Assembly: GCF_011059185.1 (NCBI RefSeq)
Contig: NZ_JAALFE010000002.1
Span: 1-64,000 of the forward strand
Reading direction: 5' to 3'
Origin: Paragemmobacter kunshanensis
GTDB lineage: Bacteria; Pseudomonadota; Alphaproteobacteria; Rhodobacterales; Rhodobacteraceae
DNA: 64,000 nt
Shown here: positions 18,672-27,146 of the stretch, one piece after another
Position numbering within the stretch: the stretch's first letter is position 1
Layout: each line of letters starts with the position of its first letter
Translations under genes and position numbers: made by a program
Notes under the pieces: generated by a model
Databases searched by the model: none
The model's input: only the letters and a program-made list of their open reading frames with translations
Told to the model about the DNA's origin: nothing

Positions 18672-18756
18672 TGTCCACTCCTTGTTGGTTGGCGAGGCCG
18701 GTCTTGCTGCCGGTTGCCGGTTCTTTCCGGGGCGAGCGGGCCCGCCCCGGAGGATG

Positions 18757-19266
18757 TCAGTCCCCCTTGGGCAGATGGACGGCCCGGCGATAGGCGCGCT
18801 GGCCGTAAAGCAGGGCCGAGGGGGTGTCGGACAGGCGCACGGAATGGACCTGTCCGACGATGATGTGATGCGTCTCCCACAAGAGGGCCGTGGCAAGACG
18901 GCATTCGAAAACGGCGGTGGCCCCGGCCAGAAGGGGCTGGCCCAGGGGGCCATGCGTCCAGTCCGCCTGGGCAAAGCGCTGGGCATGATCGCCCCCCGCA
19001 CGGCCGGCAAAGAGGTTCGATATCTCTTGCTGATCTTCGGCCAGAAGATTGGCGCAAAAGGCCCGGTTGGCCAGGATGGCCGCGGCGGCGGGGCTCTGGT
19101 GGTGGATGCAGGCCAGAAGCGAGGGCTGTTCCCCATCCGCCGAAACCGAGGTGAGCGAGGAGATCGTCACCCCCGCCAGCCCCCCCGGCCCATCGGTCGT
19201 GGCGACGGAAACGAAGGTGGCGGCGCGGCTCATGCCTTCCAGAAAGCGGGCGCGAAGGGTTTCCAT
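18757..19266 (-). CDS. Flavin reductase-like protein (FMN reductase component)
   Basis: A 169-residue flavin-reductase-domain protein (SRAATFVSVATTDGPGGLAGVTISSLTSVS, PSLLACIHHQSPAAAAIL, HHIIVGQVHSVRL). These proteins supply reduced flavin to two-component monooxygenases. The likely oxygenase partner is the acyl-CoA-dehydrogenase-fold flavoprotein at 22583-23926 in the same operon. It lies six bases downstream of the glutamine-synthetase-like gene. Confidence 0.8.
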   Translation of the reverse strand: METLRARFLEGMSRAATFVSVATTDGPGGLAGVTISSLTSVSADGEQPSLLACIHHQSPAAAAILANRAFCANLLAEDQQEISNLFAGRAGGDHAQRFAQADWTHGPLGQPLLAGATAVFECRLATALLWETHHIIVGQVHSVRLSDTPSALLYGQRAYRRAVHLPKGD

Positions 19267-19271
19267 CCGCC

Positions 19272-20612
19272 TCAGCCCAGATCGAAGAAGCGTTCGAGTT
19301 CCACATCCGGCACCCGGCGGCGGAATTCGTCATGCTGGCATTCGCGGGTGGCGGTGAAGGCCTCGACGAAGCGGGGACCGAGCCAGTCCTTGGCGAAGTC
19401 CGATCCCCGCAGGCGGTCGATCGCCTCGGGCATGGACCGGGCGAAATCGCGGGGCGGGGTCTGGGCATAGCCCGAGCCGATGGTTTCAGGATCGGGTTCC
19501 ACGGCCTCGAGGATGCCCGCCACGCCTGCGGCGATGGTGGCGGCGGCGGTGAGGTAGGGGTTGGTATCGGCCCCCGGCAGGCGGTTTTCCACCCGCAGGC
19601 TGCCCGCGTCATGGCCCACGAGGCGGAAGCAGGTGGTGCGGTTCTCATATCCCCAGGTCAGGCCGGGGGGGGCAAAGGTGCCCGGCGCGAAACGGCGATA
19701 GCTGTTCACCGTGGGCTGGAAGATCAGCGTCATGTCGCCGATGTATTTCTGCAGGCCGCCGAGGAAGTGCCGGAAGGTCTGGCTGACGCCGTTCTTGCCG
19801 CCCTCGTCCCAGAAAAGCGGCTTGCCCGCCTTGTCCTTCAGGCTGACATGCAGGTGGATCGACTGGCTGTCGGCCTGTTCGTTCCAGCGCGGCATGAAGG
19901 TGACGGATCGGCCCTGACGCAGGGCCAGCGCGCGGATGAAGTTCTTCAGAAGCACCAGTTGGTCGGCCGGTTCCAGCCCCTCGCCCGCGCCGATGCAGGC
20001 CTCCATGAAGCCTGCGCCGATCTCCTCGTGCATCTTGGCAAGGTTGATCTTCAGCGGTTCGCAGATGGCAGAGATGGCTTCGTACCATTCCGTCTGCACG
20101 GCCTGATAAAGGATCAGGTCATGGCTTGCATGCTGGGTCGCGGGTTTCAGATTGCGATAGCCCTTGGCGCGCGCGCTTTCGGCGGTTTCGTCGAACAGCG
20201 TGTATTCCAGCTCCATGCCGTATTTCGGGATGAACCCGGCCGCGCCTGCCCGCGCCAGCACCGATTTCAGGATCGACCGGGGGCAGATCTGGGCCGAGGC
20301 CCCGGTGTAGTTGGACAGGACCAGCAGATCATGCCCGGGCTTCGACCAGGGCATCTGCCGCACGGTGGTAGGGTCGAGTTCCAGCGGATCGTCATGGAAA
20401 TCGCCGCTGTCGTCATTCACGCCCGGAATCGTCAGCATGGCATCGGTCGGATCCAGCGCCAGTTGCGCGGGGGCCATGCCCATGCCGTTGCGGGCAATGC
20501 CCTTCAGGCTTGAGACGGAAACCATCTGCCCGCGCAGAAGGCCGTTGGTATCTGCCATGGCCACGGTTGCGAAACGGCTGGCCGGATCGGCGAGGAAGTC
20601 GTCGAGTGTCAT
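19272..20612 (-). CDS. Glutamine synthetase-like ligase (gamma-glutamyl-amine synthetase type)
   Basis: A 446-residue protein of the glutamine synthetase fold. It has the N-terminal beta-grasp part (FATVAMADTNGLLRGQMVS), the metal-binding Glu region KYGMELEYTLFD, a second Glu motif EEIGAGFMEACIGAGEGL, and the ATP/substrate segment NSYRRFAPGTFAPPGLTWGYENRTTCFR. Relatives include PuuA and the gamma-glutamyl-anilide and isopropylamide synthetases, which couple glutamate to amines. It lacks the adenylylation loop and context of GlnA. In an operon with a ring dioxygenase and an amine permease, gamma-glutamylation of an amine substrate is plausible. The start overlaps the TetR stop by four bases. 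Confidence 0.8.
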   Translation of the reverse strand: MTLDDFLADPASRFATVAMADTNGLLRGQMVSVSSLKGIARNGMGMAPAQLALDPTDAMLTIPGVNDDSGDFHDDPLELDPTTVRQMPWSKPGHDLLVLSNYTGASAQICPRSILKSVLARAGAAGFIPKYGMELEYTLFDETAESARAKGYRNLKPATQHASHDLILYQAVQTEWYEAISAICEPLKINLAKMHEEIGAGFMEACIGAGEGLEPADQLVLLKNFIRALALRQGRSVTFMPRWNEQADSQSIHLHVSLKDKAGKPLFWDEGGKNGVSQTFRHFLGGLQKYIGDMTLIFQPTVNSYRRFAPGTFAPPGLTWGYENRTTCFRLVGHDAGSLRVENRLPGADTNPYLTAAATIAAGVAGILEAVEPDPETIGSGYAQTPPRDFARSMPEAIDRLRGSDFAKDWLGPRFVEAFTATRECQHDEFRRRVPDVELERFFDLG

Positions 20613-21289
20613 TCCCTGTTCCCTGTCAAACGGGCGCTTTCAAGCGCCTCTAGCTGTTCGAGATCGTGCATCGGATGGGTGGAATAGGCGCGCAGGAAGA
20701 CGCGCAGCCCGTTCATGATGTAGCGGCCCAGCTGCGCCCGCGTGGGCTGGCTGTCGGGCAGGTAAAGCGCCTGGGTGCGCGGGGCCGAAAGGATCAGGCC
20801 CCAAAGATCCTGCGCGGCAAGTTCGGCATCGTCGAAGGACAGCCGCCCCGCCGCGCGCTGGCCGGTCAGATAGGCCATGATCCCGCGCAGCAGTTCATCC
20901 GGGCCCGAGGATTGGTAGGCGCGGCCGATCTCGGGAAAGCGCTGCACCTCGCCGATGATCAGCCGGGCCAGCGACAGCATGTCGGGGCGCATCACCGTAT
21001 CGGCATAGGCCCAGGCAAAACCCAGAAGATCCGCCACCATTCCCCCGGGCGAGGGATGTTCGAAGACCGTCAGCATGACATCGCCCTTGCCGTGCATCAT
21101 GGCCTGAAAGAGCGCCTCCTTGCTGTCGAAATACTGGTAGAGCGTGGGCTTCGACAGGCCCGCCTCGGCGGCCACGGCATCCATGGTGGTGCCGGAATAG
21201 CCCTGTTCGGAAAACACCTTCAGAGCGGCCTCCAGAATGCGCCGCTCACGATCAATCCGGTTCTGGGCGCGGCGGGAGGGGGCGGTCAT
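20609..21289 (-). CDS. TetR-family transcriptional regulator
   Basis: A 226-residue TetR repressor. The N-terminal helix-turn-helix (ILEAALKVFSEQGYSGTTMDAVAAEAGLSKPTLYQYFDSKEALF, residues 18-61) is textbook. The C-terminal domain resembles AefR-like TetR_C proteins (RLIIGEVQRFPEIGRAYQ). It is embedded in the catabolic operon with ATGA overlaps on both sides, so it is co-made with the enzymes and probably represses the operon promoter at 24985-25167. Confidence 0.85.
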   Translation of the reverse strand: MTAPSRRAQNRIDRERRILEAALKVFSEQGYSGTTMDAVAAEAGLSKPTLYQYFDSKEALFQAMMHGKGDVMLTVFEHPSPGGMVADLLGFAWAYADTVMRPDMLSLARLIIGEVQRFPEIGRAYQSSGPDELLRGIMAYLTGQRAAGRLSFDDAELAAQDLWGLILSAPRTQALYLPDSQPTRAQLGRYIMNGLRVFLRAYSTHPMHDLEQLEALESARLTGNRE

Positions 21290-22578
21290 GCGGGCAGGCC
21301 CTGCAGGAAATCGGTCAGGTGGCGGTTATAGGCATCCGGTGCCTCGACATTGCAGACATGGCCCGCGCCGGGGATCACCTCGAACCGCACGTCGGGGCGG
21401 GGGGCGCTGTCCCAGATGCGGCCCGCCACGGCGCGGATCTCGGCCGGCGGGGCGAGGCGGTCATGCTCGCCGGTCATCATCAGGACGGGCATCGTAAGGC
21501 GCGAAAAGTCGAAGCGTTCCAGCGGGTTGGTGAAACAGACCAGCGCATCGCGATAGGTCGAGGCGGGAATCGCGGCCATGGAGGCCAGGAGATCGGCCTT
21601 CACCCCGTCAGAGGCATCTGGTCCTGCCAGCACCTTCACCACGGCGGGGGCGAAATCGGCCGGGACCTGACCCGCGTTCAGCGGCACCTCGCGCGACAGG
21701 CGGAAGGCCTCACGCTCTTCCGGCCCGGCCTCGGACATGCCGGTGCAGCCGCCCGACAGGACGAGGCCGTCCAGCATCTCGGGGTGGCGCATGGCGAAGG
21801 AGGTGGCGATCCATGAGCCGTAGGAAAGGCCCACAAGAACAAGGCGGCGCGCGCCGAAGGTTTCGGCCACGCGCAGGATATCGGCGCAGTAGTCATCGAC
21901 GGTCGAACCGCGGGGGCCGAGCGTGCTGTCGCCATAACCGCGCAGGTCCAGCGCGGCGGCGCGGATGTGATGGCCTGCCGCGCCCAGCTGCGCGCGCCAG
22001 TTGCCGCGGTTGCCGCCGATGCCGTGGAGGAAGAGGCAGAGCCTGCCATCGCCGCGATCGGGCGTGGCGGAAAGGCCAAGGCGGGGCAGGGCGTCGATCG
22101 TCAATCCGGTGATCGGCTGCGGGGCTGGTGCGGGGGGGTGCGGGGGGGTGCCCTGCACCCCCCCGGCCCCCCTCAGTGCCTCGATCCCGGCCTCAAATAC
22201 TGCGCGGGTGCCGTCGCAGATCTGGGTCAGGCGGGCGGCGGGGGCGGCGATGGTGGCGGTCCATGTCACCACCGACCCGCCCGCATCAGAGGGCGAAACA
22301 GTCAGCCGCGCGTCATAGCTTTCGGCCCCCGCGATGCCGTCCAGGTGGGTATAGGCCAGCACCCGGTCGCTGTCGGAGAAATAGGTCTGCTGTTCGCGGT
22401 AGAGCGTATCCTCGCCCGTCACGGTGAAGGCGCGGATCAGGTGGCCGCGTCCATCACGTTCGGTGCGGATCGTGGCGATCCAGGGATGCCATGCCCCGCC
22501 GAAATCCCGCGCCACGGCCCAGACCTGGGCCGGGTCGGCGGCGACATGGGCGTGGACGTGAACGCGGTCGCGCCCCAT
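21286..22578 (-). CDS. SRPBCC domain - alpha/beta hydrolase fusion protein
   Basis: A 430-residue fusion. Residues 1-140 resemble an SRPBCC/polyketide-cyclase domain (VHVHAHVAADPAQVWAVARDFGG, YREQQTYFSDSDRVLAYTHLD). Residues 160-430 are an alpha/beta hydrolase with oxyanion LFLHGIGGNRGNW, nucleophile elbow LVGLSYGSW, acid TGEHDRLAPP and His in GAGHVCNVE. The nearest functional model is an N-formylmaleamate deformylase (NicD) acting after the NicX-like dioxygenase; this is inference. The linker (about residues 137-153) is coded by G/C homopolymer tracts forming a hairpin, as if two genes were joined there. It starts four bases after the upstream stop and overlaps tetR by ATGA. Confidence 0.75.
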   Translation of the reverse strand: MGRDRVHVHAHVAADPAQVWAVARDFGGAWHPWIATIRTERDGRGHLIRAFTVTGEDTLYREQQTYFSDSDRVLAYTHLDGIAGAESYDARLTVSPSDAGGSVVTWTATIAAPAARLTQICDGTRAVFEAGIEALRGAGGVQGTPPHPPAPAPQPITGLTIDALPRLGLSATPDRGDGRLCLFLHGIGGNRGNWRAQLGAAGHHIRAAALDLRGYGDSTLGPRGSTVDDYCADILRVAETFGARRLVLVGLSYGSWIATSFAMRHPEMLDGLVLSGGCTGMSEAGPEEREAFRLSREVPLNAGQVPADFAPAVVKVLAGPDASDGVKADLLASMAAIPASTYRDALVCFTNPLERFDFSRLTMPVLMMTGEHDRLAPPAEIRAVAGRIWDSAPRPDVRFEVIPGAGHVCNVEAPDAYNRHLTDFLQGLPA

Positions 22579-22582
22579 GGCC

Positions 22583-23926
22583 CTAGCGCAGCCCCTTGAG
22601 CGATCCGGCATCCCCGCGCCAGAGCGAGTTGCGCGCGCCGCCCTCGTCCCCCGGCGCGGTGTCGATTTCGTCCATGTCGTAAAGCGTCAGGATCGACAGG
22701 TAATCTTCCATGATTTCCGACGTATAGGGCAGCATCAGCGCGCCGCAGCGGCTGTCGCGATACATCCGTTCCAAGGGCAGAGAGCGCAGCATGGACTGCC
22801 CGCCGCAGGTGCGGATGGCCATGCTGGTCATTTCCGCCGCGCCTTCCATGACGTTGTACTGCGCGGCATACATGCGCATCACCTCGGCCTTTGTCGGGAA
22901 CCCCTTCGCCTCGGAGAAGGCCTGCCACCAGAGCGCGCGCATATTGGCAAGGCGGGCATACATCTTGCCCACGGCGATGCGTTTCGTTGCATACATGCGG
23001 CGGTCGATGGGGGGCTGACCGGGGACCTGACCCTTGAGATAGGCCACGGTGAAATCAAACGCCCCCTGCGCCACGCCCATATAGGTGGGCGAGAGCGTTG
23101 CCATCATATGCGGCCAGTTGGGCAGGGTCTTGCCGAAGATGCCGCGCGGCATCAGCATGTCTTCGGCCGTGACGAAGACATCTTTCAGGATCAGGTCGCG
23201 GCTGTTCGTGCCGCGCATCCCCAGCGGATCCCATTCGCCCTTGACCGTCAGCCCCGGCGCATCCTTGTGGACGACGAAGAGCATCGTGTCCTCATGCCGG
23301 GGCTCCACGCCTTCGAAGACCTCGGTGCAGACGATGGTGTAGTAATCGCAGTACCCCGCAAGCGAGGCGAATTTCTTGAACCCGTTGATCTTCCAGCCGC
23401 CTTCGACGGCGCGGCACTGGGTCTGGTTCGGTTTCGACGTCCAGTTCTGCCCGCCTTCCGAGATGGGCTGCGAATAGATCGCCTTTTCCGCAATCGCCCG
23501 CTTGAACTGCCGTTCGCGCAGGGGGGCGAATTCGGCGCGTTCCGCATCCGTCAGGTTGGGCATGTCGAACATGAAGCGCGACCATGCCATCGAGGAATTG
23601 TGCATGTTGAAGGTGAGCGCGGTCGCCCCGCAATATTTGGCGATTTCCGCCCCCACCATGGCATATTCCCACATGGTGAAGCCCATGCCGCCATATTCTT
23701 CCGGGATGCAGAGCGTCAGGAACCCCGCCTCGGCCAGATCGCGGTAATTGTCGACGGGGAACGATGCCTCGTCATCCACGGCCTTGGCGCGGGCGGCGAA
23801 GGTCGCGCCCATGGCGTTGACCTTGTCCAGCATGGCCAGCACCTCGGGGCGGATGCGCGATAGGTCATAGTAATCGCCGGGGCTGCTCATGGGCATGGCG
23901 GCGGTGATCGGGCGCTGTTCGGTCAT
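22583..23926 (-). CDS. Acyl-CoA-dehydrogenase-fold flavoprotein, probable flavin-dependent monooxygenase
   Basis: A 447-residue member of the acyl-CoA dehydrogenase superfamily (FLTLCIPEEYGGMGFTMWEY, KINGFKKFASLAGYCDYY, DPLGMRGTNSRDLILKDVFV, CGGQSMLRSLPLERMYRDSR). Where dehydrogenases have the catalytic Glu in a YEGT motif, this protein reads CGALMLPYTSEIM, so the standard base is absent. Together with the flavin reductase gene in the operon, this suggests a two-component (group D) hydroxylase of an aromatic or N-heteroaromatic substrate. A true dehydrogenase remains possible. The ATG overlaps the dioxygenase stop by four bases. Confidence 0.7.
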   Translation of the reverse strand: MTEQRPITAAMPMSSPGDYYDLSRIRPEVLAMLDKVNAMGATFAARAKAVDDEASFPVDNYRDLAEAGFLTLCIPEEYGGMGFTMWEYAMVGAEIAKYCGATALTFNMHNSSMAWSRFMFDMPNLTDAERAEFAPLRERQFKRAIAEKAIYSQPISEGGQNWTSKPNQTQCRAVEGGWKINGFKKFASLAGYCDYYTIVCTEVFEGVEPRHEDTMLFVVHKDAPGLTVKGEWDPLGMRGTNSRDLILKDVFVTAEDMLMPRGIFGKTLPNWPHMMATLSPTYMGVAQGAFDFTVAYLKGQVPGQPPIDRRMYATKRIAVGKMYARLANMRALWWQAFSEAKGFPTKAEVMRMYAAQYNVMEGAAEMTSMAIRTCGGQSMLRSLPLERMYRDSRCGALMLPYTSEIMEDYLSILTLYDMDEIDTAPGDEGGARNSLWRGDAGSLKGLR

Positions 23927-24984
23927 CAGGCAAGCTCTCCCTGCAAAACGCCATCGCGGACGACGACGCGCCCGTCGAGGGCGATGGTGCAATTCCTCAT
24001 CGGAAGGTCGAAATGGCCGAGCGTGTAGCGCCCGGCATATTGATTGGCGCCCGTGGACCACAGGAACGACCCCGCAATGGCGCGGAATTCCACGGCCTGC
24101 ATGTCGCGCTTGTCATACATGGCGGCCGAGACCCATTTCGCGCCGTGGTTCATCCCCCAGCCGACATGCGAAAGGCCATAGGCGTTCCGGTCCTCCCACG
24201 CCTCCATGTATTCGCGCAGGTGCAGGGCATCTATGCCGTCGCCCTTGATCGCGGTGACGAAGTCCTTCTCGATGGTGAAGTCGATCCGGCTGGTGAGGAA
24301 GGTCTTGAACGTCAGGTTCATGTCGCCCACGTCCATGACGATGCGCCCGTTCACCGCCTCCTTGCCGGGGAAGGCAAGGCAGAGGCCACCCGGCCAATGC
24401 GCCACAGCGCCGGGGGTGGTGCCGAAGCCCGCGGTCCCGCCGCAGGGCGCGCCGCGCAGATCGACCGTCAGGTCGGTTCCGGCGGCAGAGGTGACGCGCA
24501 TCTCGGACGCCTCGCGCAGCATCTGGATGCCGATCTGAAGCTTGATCGCGTCCTCGGCCCTGGGTTCGGTGCGTTCCAGGATTTCGGGATGTTCGTTGGT
24601 GATGACCAGAAGGCGGGTGCGCCCCGCCTCTTCGATCTCCGGCCATTCGGGGGCGTGGATCAGCCCCTCGACCGTGCAATCGACGATGATGTCGACACGT
24701 TTCAGCGCCTCGATCACCGCGCGGTTGCCCTGGATCGCCCAGCTTGTTCCGGTGGATTTCACCGGGACCGGGGCCGATTGCGCCGGGGTGGGCATCTGGA
24801 TCATGCAGAAATCCGCGCCGAGGTCATAGGCCGCGAGTTCGCACAGATGCACCAGCACCGGCCGCGACTGCGTTTCCGACAGGATCGCCACCTGCGTCCC
24901 CTTGCCGATCCCGTTCAGCGCGAGGACGCGCCGAAAGGCGGCAAGCCATTTGCCTTCGATGCGTTCCTGAAGCATCCCCACCAT
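23926..24984 (-). CDS. NicX-like 2,5-dihydroxypyridine 5,6-dioxygenase
   Basis: A 352-residue protein strongly similar in its C-terminal two-thirds to NicX of Pseudomonas putida, a non-haem iron extradiol dioxygenase related to M29 aminopeptidases. It shows VMDVGDMNLTFKTFLTSRI, DALHLREYMEAWED, YGLSHVGWGMN and GHFDLPMRNCTI. His273, His324 and Asp326 correspond in spacing to the iron ligands proposed for NicX (His265, His318, Asp320). The reaction would open a dihydroxypyridine-type ring to an N-formyl amide acid. It is often mislabelled aminopeptidase. First gene of a seven-gene minus-strand operon; the upstream 183 bases hold palindromes for the regulator. Confidence 0.75.
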   Translation of the reverse strand: MVGMLQERIEGKWLAAFRRVLALNGIGKGTQVAILSETQSRPVLVHLCELAAYDLGADFCMIQMPTPAQSAPVPVKSTGTSWAIQGNRAVIEALKRVDIIVDCTVEGLIHAPEWPEIEEAGRTRLLVITNEHPEILERTEPRAEDAIKLQIGIQMLREASEMRVTSAAGTDLTVDLRGAPCGGTAGFGTTPGAVAHWPGGLCLAFPGKEAVNGRIVMDVGDMNLTFKTFLTSRIDFTIEKDFVTAIKGDGIDALHLREYMEAWEDRNAYGLSHVGWGMNHGAKWVSAAMYDKRDMQAVEFRAIAGSFLWSTGANQYAGRYTLGHFDLPMRNCTIALDGRVVVRDGVLQGELA

Positions 24985-25015
24985 CCCTGTTGTGCGATTC
25001 GCTTCGATGCGAAAT

Positions 25016-25080
25016 CTTAACTCTTGGGTTAAGGTTTCTGTGAGGGGGGGATTCTGTCAACAGAAATTTCAAACTCAAAT
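25016..25080 (-). promoter_or_regulatory. Palindromes upstream of the NicX-like operon
   Basis: Three candidate operators lie before the first gene: CTTAAC-TCTTGG-GTTAAG (25016-25033), TTCTG-TCAA-CAGAA (25052-25065), and AAATTTCAAACTCAAAT (25064-25080). The last shares its left half with the perfect palindrome at 8624-8641. They are candidates for the operon TetR and for a MarR shared with the anthraniloyl-CoA cluster. No promoter boxes are convincing. Confidence 0.45.
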
Positions 25081-25167
25081 CAAAGCAGGCATCACGGCCG
25101 CCCCAGATTTCTCCGCGGACCTTATAAAATCATTCACTTACAACGGCTTGATGGGGATCCCGCCCGA

Positions 25168-26226
25168 TCAGGCGGGCAGGCCTTCGCCACGTCGCGCGGC
25201 CGAATCCTCTGCCAGGTCCAGCAGGGCCTGAAGCTCTGCCCCCCGGGCAAAATCAGGCTCGGCCGGGCCTTCGCCGCGAATCGCCGCGATGAATCGTTCA
25301 TAGACCGTGGGCAGAATGGGGCAGGGCAGTTCCTGCCAGAGCGCGGCTTTCAGGTCCGGTTCCAGGCAGGCGAAGAGCTGGCTTTGCCCGCCTTCGAAGC
25401 GCAGGTCGAGGCCGCCCTTGTCGCCATAGATCCGCAGGCGCAGGTCGTTCAGATGACCACTGGCAAAGCGCGTCGCGGCCACGGTGCCCAGCGCGCCATT
25501 GGCCAGCACCACCTGCATCGTGGCACTGTCATTGGCATCGAGGACATAGTCGCCGATCCGCCCGCCCGGGGCCTTGTCGAAGGTGGCCAGCCGGCAGGAC
25601 ATCTCGGCCACCGGCAGCCCGGCGGCGAAGGTCGCGAAATCGAGGATATGGATCCCCACATCGCCCAGCACGCCCTTCGATCCATGCGCCTGCGACAACC
25701 GCCAGAGCCACTGGCTCTCCTTGTTCCAGGCGCCCCAGGCATCCTGCACCAGCCAGCTTTGCAGATAGCTGGCCTCGAAATGCCGGACGGCACCGATGCG
25801 CCCGGCACGCACAAGGCGTGCTGCCTCCTGCAGGGCGGGGACATTGCGATAGGTCAGGTTGACCATGTTCACCACACCGGCCCGGGCGGCCAGATCGGCC
25901 ATCTCGGCGGCATGGGCGGCGCTGGTGGCCAGCGGCTTTTCGCACAGGACATGCTTGCCCGCGGCCAGCACGGGCAGGGTGGTGGCGTGATGGGCGGCAT
26001 CGGGGGTGACATTGGTCACGGCATCGAACCGGCCCCAGGCCAATGCCTCGTCCAGGGTGGCAAAGCCATGGGGGATGCCGTGGGCCTGCCGGAAGGCGGC
26101 CAGCGCCTCGGGGCGGGGATCGACCCCGGCCACCAGTTCCACCCCGGGAATGGCGGCAAAGCTCTGGGCATGGTTGGCTGCCATGCCGCCGGTCCCGATG
26201 ATCAGCAGGCGGATCGGTTGCGCCAT
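25168..26226 (-). CDS. Gfo/Idh/MocA family oxidoreductase
   Basis: A 352-residue NAD(P)-dependent dehydrogenase. The Rossmann motif is LLIIGTGGMAANHAQSF, the conserved EKP lies in LCEKPLATSAAHA, and GSKGVLGDVGIHILDFATF gives the active-site GGG/D-x-G-x-H region. Such enzymes oxidise sugar, inositol or related polyol carbons. It begins one base after the ThuA-like stop, so both form one unit. The ThuA plus MocA pair is common in sugar-catabolism loci. No transporter gene is attached here. Confidence 0.8.
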   Translation of the reverse strand: MAQPIRLLIIGTGGMAANHAQSFAAIPGVELVAGVDPRPEALAAFRQAHGIPHGFATLDEALAWGRFDAVTNVTPDAAHHATTLPVLAAGKHVLCEKPLATSAAHAAEMADLAARAGVVNMVNLTYRNVPALQEAARLVRAGRIGAVRHFEASYLQSWLVQDAWGAWNKESQWLWRLSQAHGSKGVLGDVGIHILDFATFAAGLPVAEMSCRLATFDKAPGGRIGDYVLDANDSATMQVVLANGALGTVAATRFASGHLNDLRLRIYGDKGGLDLRFEGGQSQLFACLEPDLKAALWQELPCPILPTVYERFIAAIRGEGPAEPDFARGAELQALLDLAEDSAARRGEGLPA

Positions 26227-26227
26227 C

Positions 26228-27013
26228 TCAGCGATACCCTTCCTCGCCGTCGTGATGCAGGCGCGGCCCGCGTTCGGTGATCGGCTCCAGCGCCGCATCC
26301 ACGGGGCGGTTGGGCGCGGCCCCGGGATCGGCGATGCGCGCCGCCGGATTATGGGCCCAGCGCACCGCATTGGCGATCACGCGCTGCACATTGGCATCGT
26401 GATAGGTGGGATAGGTTTCATGCCCCGGCCGGAAGTAGAACAGATTGCCCGCCCCGCGCCGATAGGTCAGCCCCGAGCGGAACACCTCGCCCCCCGCGAA
26501 CCACGAGATGAAGACCGTCTCCAGCGGTTCCGGCACGCCAAAGGGTTCGCCATACATCTCTTCGTGTTCCAGTTCGAAATGATCCGGCAGGCCCGCCGCG
26601 ATCGGGTGCTGGCGGCTGGTGACCCACAGCCTTTCGCGTTCGCCCGCCTCGCGCCATGTCAGGTTGCAGGGCGCGCCCATCAGGCGCTTGAAGGGTTTGG
26701 CGAAATGGGCCGAATGCAGGAAGATCATGCCCATCCCGCCCCAGACCGCCTCGCAGACCCGGTCGACCACGGCATCGGCCACCTCGCCATGGGCGGCATG
26801 GCCCCACCAGATCAGCACATCCGTCGCGGCAAGGGTTTCCGGCGTCAGCCCATGCTCCGGCTCCTGAAGGGTGGCCGTGCGCGCCGTGATGCCCCCCGCC
26901 CGGTTCAGCGCGGCGGCGATGGTGCCGTGCATCGTGTCGGGATAGACCTGCGCCACCACCTTGTTCTTCTGTTCATGGACATTCTCGCCCCAGACGGTGA
27001 CCCGGATCGACAT
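26228..27013 (-). CDS. ThuA-like (trehalose utilisation) protein
   Basis: A 261-residue protein of the ThuA family, which has a class I glutamine amidotransferase-like fold ([69 protein letters not shown]). ThuA is tied to trehalose catabolism in Sinorhizobium, and with ThuB (a MocA-type dehydrogenase) oxidises trehalose-type sugars. The pair here has the same logic: ThuA-like followed by a dehydrogenase. The substrate is unknown. Confidence 0.8.
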   Translation of the reverse strand: MSIRVTVWGENVHEQKNKVVAQVYPDTMHGTIAAALNRAGGITARTATLQEPEHGLTPETLAATDVLIWWGHAAHGEVADAVVDRVCEAVWGGMGMIFLHSAHFAKPFKRLMGAPCNLTWREAGERERLWVTSRQHPIAAGLPDHFELEHEEMYGEPFGVPEPLETVFISWFAGGEVFRSGLTYRRGAGNLFYFRPGHETYPTYHDANVQRVIANAVRWAHNPAARIADPGAAPNRPVDAALEPITERGPRLHHDGEEGYR

Positions 27014-27146
27014 CTTACCGCTTCCTTCCTGCGCTGCACCCCTTGCGCGCCTGGTCGCCGCGCGCTCCGGGCCATGCTGGCATCGCCCAAGGCCAAGCGC
27101 AACCCGCCGCGCAGCGTGGGTATCGCCTTGGTGATGCAGGGGAAAG

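Noticed and set aside
19272-20612. Housekeeping glutamine synthetase GlnA
   Set aside because: Context, length and N-terminal sequence fit the gamma-glutamyl-amine synthetase branch, and glnB is not adjacent.
22128-22180. Phase-variable contingency locus
   Set aside because: The G tracts are only about seven long and a single sequence cannot show length variation; kept only as a remark on the fusion.
23926-24984. Annotation as a leucyl aminopeptidase (M29)
   Set aside because: The C-terminal sequence and the His/His-x-Asp spacing agree better with NicX, and the operon consists of catabolic redox enzymes.
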